42,972 nt of DNA from Bacteroidaceae bacterium (GTDB lineage: Bacteria > Bacteroidota > Bacteroidia > Bacteroidales > Bacteroidaceae): positions 1 to 42,972 of the forward strand of contig JAFXTO010000023.1 in assembly GCA_017535725.1 (NCBI GenBank), given 5' to 3'. A model generated the notes under the pieces. That model did not search any database and was not told where the DNA came from. It saw only the letters and a program-made list of their open reading frames with translations. The translations under genes and the position numbers were made by a program. Shown here one piece after another: positions 31,502-39,055 of this stretch (position 1 is the stretch's first letter; the number at the start of each line of letters is the position of its first letter).

Positions 31502-33532
31502 ATGAATCTAAAAAGCATATTTATGATTTTGAGCATGATAGCCTGCACACAGGCATCCCACGCCAAACAAGATGTTTTCCAGTACAACGATGAGCGCTTT
31601 GCAGACTTGCAAATGTTGCGCTATCAAGTTCACGGGTTCGATGCCCTGACCCTCCGCCAGAAGAAACTTGTCTATTTCCTTTCCGAGGCTGCTCTTTCCG
31701 GAAGGGATATCCTCTGGGACCAGAATGGGCGCTACAACCTCCGCATCCGACAGCTCCTGGAAGCCGTCTACACGGACTTCAAGGGCGACCGCACGACGTC
31801 CGACTTCCGCGCCTTCGAGACCTACCTCAAGCGCGTCTGGTTCTCCAATGGTATTCACCACCACTACGGCAGCGAGAAATTCCAGCCTGGCTTCTCGGAG
31901 GACTTCCTGCGAGCCGCCCTGAAAACCATCGACCCCGCCAAACTGCCCATTCAGTCCACTCTCGATGCCCTCTGTGCGGAACTCTTCCCCATCATCTTCG
32001 ACCCCGCCGTGATGCCCAAGCGCACCAATCAGGCGGACGGCCAAGACCTCATCCAGACCAGCGCCGCCAACTACTACGGCCCCGACATCACCCAAGCCGA
32101 GGCCGAGGACTTCTACCTCCGAATGAAAGAGGCAGACCCAGACCCCACACACCCCATCATGTTCGGGATGAACAGCCGCCTCATCAAGGAGAACGGCCAA
32201 CTGCGCGAGCAGGTGTGGCGCAGCGGAGGGCTCTACGGCCCAGCCATCGACCGCATCATCTACTGGCTCCAGCAGGCCAAGACCGTTGCCGAGAACGCGA
32301 AGCAGGCCGGCGTCATCCAGAAACTCATTGACTACTACCGCTCTGGCGACCTGCGCACCTTCGACGAATACACCATCCTCTGGGTGCAGGAGACCGAGGG
32401 CGATGTGGACTTCACCAATGGCTTCACCGAGAGCTACGGCGACCCCCTGGGCATGAAAGCCAGCTGGGAAGGGTTAGCCAACTTCAAGGACCAGGCCGCC
32501 ACCGCCCGCACAGAGAAGCTATCGGCCAACGCCCAGTGGTTCGAAGACCACTCGCCCGTAGATCCCCGCTTCAAGAAGGAGAACTGCCGAGGCATCACCG
32601 CCAAGGTCATCGTGGCCGCTATGCTCGGAGGAGACCTCTACCCCTCCACCGCCATCGGCATCAACCTGCCCAACAGCAACTGGGTGCGTGCAGAACATGG
32701 GTCAAAGAGTGTGACCATCGGCAACCTCACCGACGCCTACAACAAGGCAGCCCACGGCAACGGCTTCCAGGAGGAATTCGTCATCGACCAAGCCACGCGC
32801 GACCTTATCAATGAATACGGCGACGCCTGTGACGACCTCCACACCGACCTCCACGAATGCCTGGGCCACGGCTCCGGCAAGCTCCTGCCTGGAGTGGACG
32901 CCGACTCGCTGAAGGCCTATGGTAGCGCCATCGAGGAAGCCCGTGCCGACCTCTTCGGGCTCTATTATGTGGCCGACCCGAAACTGACCGAGCTGGGCCT
33001 CACCCCCAACGCCGACGCCTACAAGTCGCAGTACTACACCTACCTGATGAACGGCCTGATGACGCAGCTCGTACGCATCGAGCCCGGAAACAACATCGAG
33101 GAAGCCCACATGCGCAACCGAGCTCTCGTCGCCCACTGGGTCCTCGACCACGCCAATGGAGCCGTACAGCTCATCCAGCGCGAGAGCAAGACCTACGTCC
33201 AAATCAACGACTACGCCGCCCTACGCGGTCTCTTCGGCCAGCTGCTGGCTGAAATCCAGCGCATCAAGAGCGAGGGCGACTTCGAGGCCGCACGCAACCT
33301 CATAGAGACCTACGCCGTCAAGGTTGACCCCACCCTGCACGCAGAGGTACTCGACCGCTACCGCGCCCTCAACCTCGCGCCCTACAAGGGTTTCATCAAC
33401 CCCGAGTACATCGTCCAGCGCGACTCCAAGGGTGACATCACCGACATTCAAGTCCGCTACGGCGAAGCCTACGACCACCAGATGTTGCGCTACTCCCGCG
33501 ACTACCACTTCCTGCCCTATGTCAACGACTAA
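31502..33532 (+). CDS. Dipeptidyl peptidase III (M49 zinc peptidase)
   Basis: This 676-residue zinc peptidase releases dipeptides from oligopeptide N-termini. The zinc motif is HECLGH (451-456), the variant found in Bacteroidetes DPP III instead of the eukaryotic HELLGH, with the second motif EEARAD (478-483). A hydrophobic N-terminus with a possible lipobox (SMIAC, Cys about 15) indicates export, perhaps as a lipoprotein. Downstream motifs such as EEAHMRNRALVAHW are also typical. It overlaps the next gene by 14 bp. Confidence 0.93.
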   Translation: MNLKSIFMILSMIACTQASHAKQDVFQYNDERFADLQMLRYQVHGFDALTLRQKKLVYFLSEAALSGRDILWDQNGRYNLRIRQLLEAVYTDFKGDRTTSDFRAFETYLKRVWFSNGIHHHYGSEKFQPGFSEDFLRAALKTIDPAKLPIQSTLDALCAELFPIIFDPAVMPKRTNQADGQDLIQTSAANYYGPDITQAEAEDFYLRMKEADPDPTHPIMFGMNSRLIKENGQLREQVWRSGGLYGPAIDRIIYWLQQAKTVAENAKQAGVIQKLIDYYRSGDLRTFDEYTILWVQETEGDVDFTNGFTESYGDPLGMKASWEGLANFKDQAATARTEKLSANAQWFEDHSPVDPRFKKENCRGITAKVIVAAMLGGDLYPSTAIGINLPNSNWVRAEHGSKSVTIGNLTDAYNKAAHGNGFQEEFVIDQATRDLINEYGDACDDLHTDLHECLGHGSGKLLPGVDADSLKAYGSAIEEARADLFGLYYVADPKLTELGLTPNADAYKSQYYTYLMNGLMTQLVRIEPGNNIEEAHMRNRALVAHWVLDHANGAVQLIQRESKTYVQINDYAALRGLFGQLLAEIQRIKSEGDFEAARNLIETYAVKVDPTLHAEVLDRYRALNLAPYKGFINPEYIVQRDSKGDITDIQVRYGEAYDHQMLRYSRDYHFLPYVND

Positions 33533-34193
33533 AGGACTTTCTTACTCGCCCTCCGGCGAGACGGAGGAGGGGCAGAACCCCATTTCCACTATCAAGGCCG
33601 AACTGCGTGCCGCCATGAACGGCGTCGCCTCGCGCACCATCCGTGAGAGCGGCATGGGCTACCGCCTCGTCTTCGGCGTCGAGCTGCCTCGCCTGCGTGA
33701 GATAGCCGCCGACTACCAGTCCGACGGCACCCCCGAAGGCAACACCCGTGCCCGCCGCCTCGCCCTTGCACTTTGGATGGAAGACATCCGCGAGTGCAAG
33801 CTCCTGGCCATCCTGCTCTACCCCGCCGCCGACTTCGACCGCGACATGGCCGACCTCTGGCTTGAAGACCTGCGTCCCGAACAGGCAGAAGTGGCCCAGC
33901 TACTCTCCATGCAGCTCCTCTGCCGCATGCCCCAGGCAGCTGACCAAGCCTTCCTCCTCATGGCCGACGAGCGCCCCCTGCGCCAGCTCTGCGGTTTCCT
34001 CAGCCTCACCCGTCTGCTCATGCAAGGCAGCCAGCTCTCGCCCGATGCAGAGGCCGAATTCCTCGACCAGGCTGCGGCCACACTCCCCACGGATTACCTT
34101 CCTCTGCGGAAAGCCGTGGCCAATGCACTCCTGCACTACGGCCAGACCTCCGACGAAGCAGGGCGCAAGGCCGAGCACATCCTGTGCAACTGA
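33519..34193 (+). CDS. AlkD-like HEAT-repeat protein (DNA alkylation repair family)
   Basis: This 224-residue helical protein resembles the small AlkD-like proteins annotated in Bacteroidales as DNA alkylation repair enzymes. The stretch MNGVASRTIRESGMGYRLVF, then GVELPRLREIA and LALALWMEDIRECKLLAI, are the recognisable parts. The first 30 residues are unstructured. AlkD-type enzymes excise alkylated bases by wrapping DNA with HEAT-like repeats, but catalytic residues cannot be confirmed by eye. The ATG at 33519 sits inside the last codons of DPP III (14-bp overlap). A later start at 33615 (MNGVAS) is possible. Confidence 0.6.
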   Translation: MSTTKGLSYSPSGETEEGQNPISTIKAELRAAMNGVASRTIRESGMGYRLVFGVELPRLREIAADYQSDGTPEGNTRARRLALALWMEDIRECKLLAILLYPAADFDRDMADLWLEDLRPEQAEVAQLLSMQLLCRMPQAADQAFLLMADERPLRQLCGFLSLTRLLMQGSQLSPDAEAEFLDQAAATLPTDYLPLRKAVANALLHYGQTSDEAGRKAEHILCN

Positions 34194-34287
34194 CCCTACA
34201 ACGGCAAGCTTCCCCAGCTCAAAGACGCGGGCGAATTCACAATATATCCCTCTTCCGCCTCCCGAAAGTAACTTTTTCGCCATTTTG

Positions 34288-34319
34288 TTTGGTAGAGACC
34301 CAAACTTGAAGTAACTTTG
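34288..34319 (+). promoter_or_regulatory. Promoter of the Fur-family gene and purA; likely leaderless
   Basis: TTTG (34288-34291), 20 nt, then TAACTTTG (34312-34319) is a full consensus match. The Fur-family ATG at 34327 is only 7 nt after the -7 box, so transcription should start at or within a few bases of the start codon. Confidence 0.75.
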
Positions 34320-34326
34320 TCGCCGT

Positions 34327-34827
34327 ATGAGCGAAAAAGCGTACACACAAGAGGCTGTAGCCACCTATTTCAGGGAGTTCCTGCAGGCCAATGGACTGAG
34401 GCAGACGCGCGAGCGGTTCGCCATCCTCTGTGCGGCCTACGAGTTCGAAGGAACCTTCACGTTCGATGCTCTCCAGCAGACGCTGTTAGACCATAAATTC
34501 CGGGTCAGCACGGCAACACTCTACAACACCACGCAGCTGCTCGTACAGGCGAACCTGCTCATCCGCCACCCCTTCAGCTCCTCCAACGCCGTCTTCGAGC
34601 GCATCTCGGACAGCCATCCTAAGAGCTACCAAATCTGCAACAACTGCCATCGCATCACCCGCATCAAGAGCAAGGACCTGGCGGCCGCCGTGGAGAGCTA
34701 CCACCCCCGCCGCTTCGGGGTATCACACCGCATCGTCTACGTCTACGGCACCTGCCCCAAGTGCGAGGCAGCCCGCAAGAAAGCACTGAAACAAACTCAA
34801 AACCGCATAGAACATGAAACAAGGTAA
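34327..34827 (+). CDS. Fur-family transcriptional regulator
   Basis: This 166-residue protein has the Fur winged-helix N-terminus (NGLRQTRERFAILCAAYE, then STATLYNTTQLLVQANLL) and the C-terminal dimerisation domain with two structural-zinc CxxC pairs (QICNNCHRI and GTCPKCEAA). Fur-family members sense iron, zinc, manganese or peroxide; the metal cannot be assigned here. It overlaps purA by 14 bp, a pairing I associate with Bacteroidales genomes, which suggests the regulator and purine synthesis are co-expressed. Confidence 0.88.
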   Translation: MSEKAYTQEAVATYFREFLQANGLRQTRERFAILCAAYEFEGTFTFDALQQTLLDHKFRVSTATLYNTTQLLVQANLLIRHPFSSSNAVFERISDSHPKSYQICNNCHRITRIKSKDLAAAVESYHPRRFGVSHRIVYVYGTCPKCEAARKKALKQTQNRIEHETR

Positions 34828-36088
34828 AGTCGACGCCCTGCTGGGTATCGTTTTCGGCGACGAAGGCAAAGGAAAAGTCGTCGATGTGTTCACTCCACGA
34901 TATGATGTCGTGGCCCGCTTCGCCGGAGGCCCCAATGCCGGCCACACCATCATCTTCGAAGGCAAGAAGTTCGTGCTCCGTTCCATCCCCTCGGGTATCT
35001 TCGACGAGGGCAAGCTGAACATCATCGGCAACGGATGCGTCATCGCTCCCGACCTCTTCATGGCCGAGGCACGCGAGCTCGAAACCGCTGGCTATGACCT
35101 CCGTAGCCGTCTCCATATCAGCAAACGTGCACACCTCATCCTGCCTACACACCGCGTCCTCGACCGCGCCTACGAAGCCGCCAAGGGGAAGAACAAGGTG
35201 GGCACCACCGGCAAGGGCATCGGCCCCACTTATGCCGAGAAAGCCAGCCGCACAGGACTGCGCGTGGGCGACATCCTCGAGGACTTCCCCCGCAAGTATG
35301 CCGCGCTGAAGGCACGCCACGAACAGATCCTGCGCGACCTCCACTTCACGGACTACGACATCACCGAGGAGGAACGCCTCTGGCTCGAGGGAGTGGAATA
35401 CATGCGGCAGTTCCCACTCACCGACACGGAAGCCGAAATCAACCGCCTGCTCGCCGAGGGCAAGAGCGTACTCGCCGAAGGCGCACAGGGCACCATGCTC
35501 GACATCGACCACGGCACCTACCCCTTCGTCAGCTCCAGCTCCACCACTACGGGTGGCGTCTGCACAGGTCTGGGCGTAGGTCCCAATAAAATCGACCAAG
35601 TCTATGGCATCTTCAAGGCCTACAGCACGCGCGTGGGTGCCGGCCCCTTCCCCGTGGAACTCTTCGACGAGACGGGCGACCGCCTGCGCGAGATTGGCCA
35701 TGAGTACGGAGCCGTCACCGGGCGCAACCGCCGCTGTGGATGGGTGGACCTCGTGGCTTTGAAATACGCCATCATGGTCAACGGCGTCACACAGCTCATC
35801 ATGATGAAGTCCGACGTGCTCGACGACTTCCCCGTCATCCGCGTCTGCATGGCCTACGAGAAGGACGGACAGCAGACCACCGACATGCCCTACGACACCG
35901 AGGGCTGGACGGCCGTTTACCGCGACCTCCCGGGCTGGCGGACAGACCTCACCCAGATGACCTCCGAAGACGAGTTCCCGCAGGCCTTCCGCGACTACAT
36001 CCAGTTCCTGGAGGATGAGCTCCAAACCCCCATCACCATCCTCTCCGTGGGTCCCGACCGTGAACAGACTATCATCCGCTCTCTTTGA
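34814..36088 (+). CDS. purA: Adenylosuccinate synthetase
   Basis: This 424-residue cytoplasmic enzyme converts IMP and aspartate with GTP to adenylosuccinate, the first committed step to AMP. The P-loop FGDEGKGK (about residues 14-21), GPNAGHT (about 38-44), GTTGKGIGPTY and GAQGTMLDIDHGTYPFVSSS are all present. Length matches the family. It overlaps the Fur-family gene upstream and the HAD gene downstream, so all three are probably translated from one message. Confidence 0.97.
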   Translation: MKQGKVDALLGIVFGDEGKGKVVDVFTPRYDVVARFAGGPNAGHTIIFEGKKFVLRSIPSGIFDEGKLNIIGNGCVIAPDLFMAEARELETAGYDLRSRLHISKRAHLILPTHRVLDRAYEAAKGKNKVGTTGKGIGPTYAEKASRTGLRVGDILEDFPRKYAALKARHEQILRDLHFTDYDITEEERLWLEGVEYMRQFPLTDTEAEINRLLAEGKSVLAEGAQGTMLDIDHGTYPFVSSSSTTTGGVCTGLGVGPNKIDQVYGIFKAYSTRVGAGPFPVELFDETGDRLREIGHEYGAVTGRNRRCGWVDLVALKYAIMVNGVTQLIMMKSDVLDDFPVIRVCMAYEKDGQQTTDMPYDTEGWTAVYRDLPGWRTDLTQMTSEDEFPQAFRDYIQFLEDELQTPITILSVGPDREQTIIRSL

Positions 36089-36707
36089 TCTCGACGGAGT
36101 CATCTTCGATACCGAGCCCCAGTACTCACAGTTCTGGGGCTCGCAGTTCCGTCAGTATTACCCCGACCGTCCAGGCCTCGAGAACAGCATCAAGGGCCAG
36201 ACCCTCACGCAAATCTATGATGCCTACTTCTGCGGTCCGCTGGAGAGCGAACGCGAGGCTGTCACCTGCCGGCTCAACGACTTCGAGCGCCAGATGACCT
36301 TCCCCTATCTCCCGGGCGTGCTCGACTTCCTCGCCGACCTGCGGCGATGCGGCATCCCGTCTGCCGTCGTCACCAGTTCGAACCACGAGAAGATGTCACG
36401 CGTCTATGCCCAGCACCCTGAATTCCGTTCGCTCTTCGATGCCATCCTGACCAGCGAGGACTTTGCCTATTCCAAACCCCATCCCGACTGCTATCTTCGC
36501 GCTGCTGCCCGCTTTGGTGCCCAGCCCGAAGACTGCGTCGTCTTCGAGGACAGCATCAACGGCCTCCGCGCCGGACGCGACTCCGGTGCCTACGTCGTTG
36601 CCCTCACCACCACCAATCCCCTCGACGCCGTCCGCCCCCTCTCCGACCTCCAGATTCCCGACTTCAGCGAGATGAGCGTCCAGCGCTTGCTTCAAGAAAG
36701 AGCCTAA
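36060..36707 (+). CDS. HAD-superfamily phosphatase/phosphoglucomutase-like protein
   Basis: This protein of about 215 residues has the HAD motifs: ALFDLDGVIFDTE (nucleophile Asp), VVTSSN (motif II), SKPHPDCY (motif III Lys) and VVFEDSINGLRAG (motif IV). The helical cap of the beta-phosphoglucomutase type lies between. A GTG at 36060 is the most likely start, giving VNRLSSALFDLDG and a 29-bp overlap with purA; an ATG at 36015 in the same frame would give a longer overlap. The substrate is unknown. Confidence 0.8.
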   Translation: MNRLSSALFDLDGVIFDTEPQYSQFWGSQFRQYYPDRPGLENSIKGQTLTQIYDAYFCGPLESEREAVTCRLNDFERQMTFPYLPGVLDFLADLRRCGIPSAVVTSSNHEKMSRVYAQHPEFRSLFDAILTSEDFAYSKPHPDCYLRAAARFGAQPEDCVVFEDSINGLRAGRDSGAYVVALTTTNPLDAVRPLSDLQIPDFSEMSVQRLLQERA

Positions 36708-36732
36708 TACTCCTTAAACTTTTTTAACCCAC

Positions 36733-36759
36733 ATCCGCGTGACATCTCGTCACGCGGAT
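36733..36759 (+). terminator. Hairpin terminator after the purA/HAD operon
   Basis: An 11-bp perfect stem (ATCCGCGTGAC at 36733-36743, complement at 36749-36759) has the loop ATCTC and is followed by TGTATTTAT. It separates the HAD gene from the ECF sigma operon 15 bp further on. Confidence 0.8.
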
Positions 36760-36774
36760 TGTATTTATAGATGT

Positions 36775-37299
36775 ATGCAAGCCACCGAGTTCAACCATAT
36801 CGCCAGCCATCTGCGCCCCTGTCTGCTGGAAGCAGCACGCCAGATCCTCCATGATGAGGACGAGGCGGAGGATGCAGTTCAGGATGCACTCGTCTCGCTA
36901 TGGCGATGGCGCGAAAGGGTTGACACACAGCGCGACGTGGAGCCGCTGCTGCAACGCATACTTCGCAACTGCTGCCTGAATATCCTCACCGTCAGGCGAC
37001 GACGGCGAGCCTTGGCAGCACCGCTCGAGGAACTACCGGGCTCCACCCTGCGCTCGCTCACAGCAAGAAGCAACGACCCACACGCCTCGCTGGAAGAAAA
37101 AGAATCAGAACTGCGCGTAAGCCTGGCACTCAGCCAACTACCACCCCGATGGCAACGCGTGCTGACCATGCGACTCCTGGATGATCTCGACAACGCTCAG
37201 ATTGCCTCTATCCTCGGACTCAGTCAGACCGCAACCTCCTCCCTAATCAACCGAGCGCGCACAGCACTCCTCCAAAACCTCAAACAATTCTCACAATGA
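36775..37299 (+). CDS. ECF-type RNA polymerase sigma factor
   Basis: This 174-residue sigma-70 family protein has region 2 (about residues 10-70; ARQILHDEDEAEDAVQDALV, then SLWRWRERV) and region 4 (about 115-170; LPPRWQRVLTMRLLDDLDNA, then QIASILGLSQTATSSLINRA). The start at 36775 is preferred over 36739, which lies inside the upstream hairpin. The stop overlaps the next gene by 4 bp (ATGA). The product likely directs its own operon, which includes an anti-sigma-like protein and an outer-membrane barrel. Confidence 0.9.
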   Translation: MQATEFNHIASHLRPCLLEAARQILHDEDEAEDAVQDALVSLWRWRERVDTQRDVEPLLQRILRNCCLNILTVRRRRRALAAPLEELPGSTLRSLTARSNDPHASLEEKESELRVSLALSQLPPRWQRVLTMRLLDDLDNAQIASILGLSQTATSSLINRARTALLQNLKQFSQ

Positions 37300-38108
37300 A
37301 ACAGCAAGACACATTTACAGACGAACGCCTTTGGGCTGAAGTCCAAGACGTTTTTGCCGACAACCGCCGCCCGCTGGACGAGACGGAGTGGGATGCTCTG
37401 ACGCGTGAGGTCAGCGACGAGGATTTGGTTGCGGCAGGCGAGAGTTCCGTTCGCCCTACCCCTGTCCGCAGGATTGCGTTGTGGACGAGTCTGTCAATAG
37501 CTGCCGCATTGTTGCTGGCGGCCTACTGGCTGATGGTTCCCCAGCAGCCCGCCGTGGACAAGGAAGTGTTGGAACTGTTGGCCGAGACGGACGTCTCAGC
37601 TCCGGAAATGATTGAGGCCTCCCACCCACTGCTCTCGGCTGCATCGTGGGACAAGCCCCAGGCAGATCCCCTGGCCGAAGAGGATATCCTTGGCATCAGA
37701 GGCTACTTCACAGACAGCCGCACCCTGACCTACCAGCGAGCGATGAACCTCAATCGTGAGGACCTACCCATACGTGTCCGAATGCCTAAAGACTATTCGC
37801 TGCCGGCTTACGACTACGAATGGGACGACACACCAACCCTCAGCAGCAAGGAGTTCCACCATCTCACTCTCCAGCCCGCCGACAACCCCATAAGCCCTGA
37901 ACGCGAGGCTCAACTGCTGGCGATCATCGAAGAAATGGAACCGGAAGTGAACGCCTACTTGGCACAAATCTCAGAACAAGCTGCAAGCTTGCAAAGCCAA
38001 GTCCGCAAGCGGCTATACGAGGTTGACCGACAGGCACGCGACATCGAACTTCAGCTCCAGGCCGAAGAGGCCCAACTATACTACACAATTTTCCCCAATT
38101 GCCACTAA
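37296..38108 (+). CDS. Single-pass membrane protein, probable anti-sigma factor
   Basis: This 270-residue protein has an acidic cytoplasmic N-terminus (about 1-58), one transmembrane helix (about 60-80; ALWTSLSIAAALLLAAYWLM) and a periplasmic part of about 190 residues ending in a coiled coil (about 200-260). This topology and the ATGA overlap with the ECF sigma gene indicate an anti-sigma factor, although no FecR or zinc anti-sigma (ZAS) motif is seen. The cytoplasmic part would hold the sigma factor. Confidence 0.7.
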   Translation: MKQQDTFTDERLWAEVQDVFADNRRPLDETEWDALTREVSDEDLVAAGESSVRPTPVRRIALWTSLSIAAALLLAAYWLMVPQQPAVDKEVLELLAETDVSAPEMIEASHPLLSAASWDKPQADPLAEEDILGIRGYFTDSRTLTYQRAMNLNREDLPIRVRMPKDYSLPAYDYEWDDTPTLSSKEFHHLTLQPADNPISPEREAQLLAIIEEMEPEVNAYLAQISEQAASLQSQVRKRLYEVDRQARDIELQLQAEEAQLYYTIFPNCH

Positions 38109-38143
38109 CTACACTCACCAACGCTAAAAACAAGATATCAGAT

Positions 38144-39034
38144 ATGAAACGATTCCTGACCCTGGCCATCGCAGCCATCCTGATGACCACCAACGCCGTG
38201 GCGCAGAAGAACGTACAGCGCACGTTCGACAAATTCATCAAATCCAAGAACGTTCAAGTGGAGAAGGATCTCAACTCGCAGGTGGATCCCTTCCCCTCCG
38301 GCAAGAAAGGCGAGCATCGGCTGTTGTCGCAGCGAGACATCTACACTTTCACGCTGGACGTGAGCGACCGCAAGCTCCTCGACAACATCCTGATCCAGAT
38401 GGAAAAAGACCGAGGAGAGAAGAACTGCTACCTTACTCGCAGCCACCGAGGGGGCAAGGACATTCCCATCGACGTCCAACTATGCCGCGTAGGCGACAGC
38501 AATAGTAACCAAGTGAAGATTGGCACAAGCTCCATGCAACATTGGATGCTGTCCTGCTACACGGCAGAGGAAGATCAGAACTATCGCCACCTCTACGCCG
38601 TGGAATGGACAGAGCCCACCAACGGCGAACGGGAAATAAAAGGGAGACTCATATATACCTACGCCAAAGGAAAAGGCAATCAGAACATACAATCGGCCGT
38701 TTACAACAACGGACAATGGTATGACCATGTGAAAATAGCAGGGGCCGATACTACATCCATCAAGACGGAACAGGACGTCCTTGTCCGAATCGAAATTCAG
38801 AAGGTTCTCTTCCAAAAACTCATCGATAACCACAGCCTGCAAGAATCAGAAGCTGTGACTGCGGCGGCGGCCCTGTTCGTGACCTGCAGGGATTACGGAC
38901 ACTTACTACGAAAAGATCAACGCAAGAAATACAGGGATGAGATTGCAAATCTTGCAAGACAGACTATCGATCAAGAGCACCTCCCCCTCACAACAGAGTT
39001 CCTAATACTCGCGCAGCAAGCTCTTAAGGATTAG
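38144..39034 (+). CDS. Secreted protein of unknown function in the ECF operon
   Basis: This 296-residue protein begins with a signal peptide (MKRFLTLAIAAILMTTNAVA; cleavage about residue 21). The rest is soluble, with a mixed alpha/beta middle (YTFTLDVSDRKLLDNILIQM; YAVEWTEPTNGEREIKGRLI) and a helical C-terminus. I do not recognise the family. Bacteroidales ECF operons often carry a similar small secreted protein after the anti-sigma gene. It starts 35 bp after that gene and ends 21 bp before the barrel gene, so it is likely a periplasmic or surface partner in the same signalling pathway. Confidence 0.7.
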   Translation: MKRFLTLAIAAILMTTNAVAQKNVQRTFDKFIKSKNVQVEKDLNSQVDPFPSGKKGEHRLLSQRDIYTFTLDVSDRKLLDNILIQMEKDRGEKNCYLTRSHRGGKDIPIDVQLCRVGDSNSNQVKIGTSSMQHWMLSCYTAEEDQNYRHLYAVEWTEPTNGEREIKGRLIYTYAKGKGNQNIQSAVYNNGQWYDHVKIAGADTTSIKTEQDVLVRIEIQKVLFQKLIDNHSLQESEAVTAAAALFVTCRDYGHLLRKDQRKKYRDEIANLARQTIDQEHLPLTTEFLILAQQALKD

Positions 39035-39055
39035 ACCTGAAACATTCTTAAACTT

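Noticed and set aside
34664-36103. 479-codon minus-strand open frame opposite purA
   Set aside because: purA is certain on the plus strand. The antisense frame is open because of high GC third positions.
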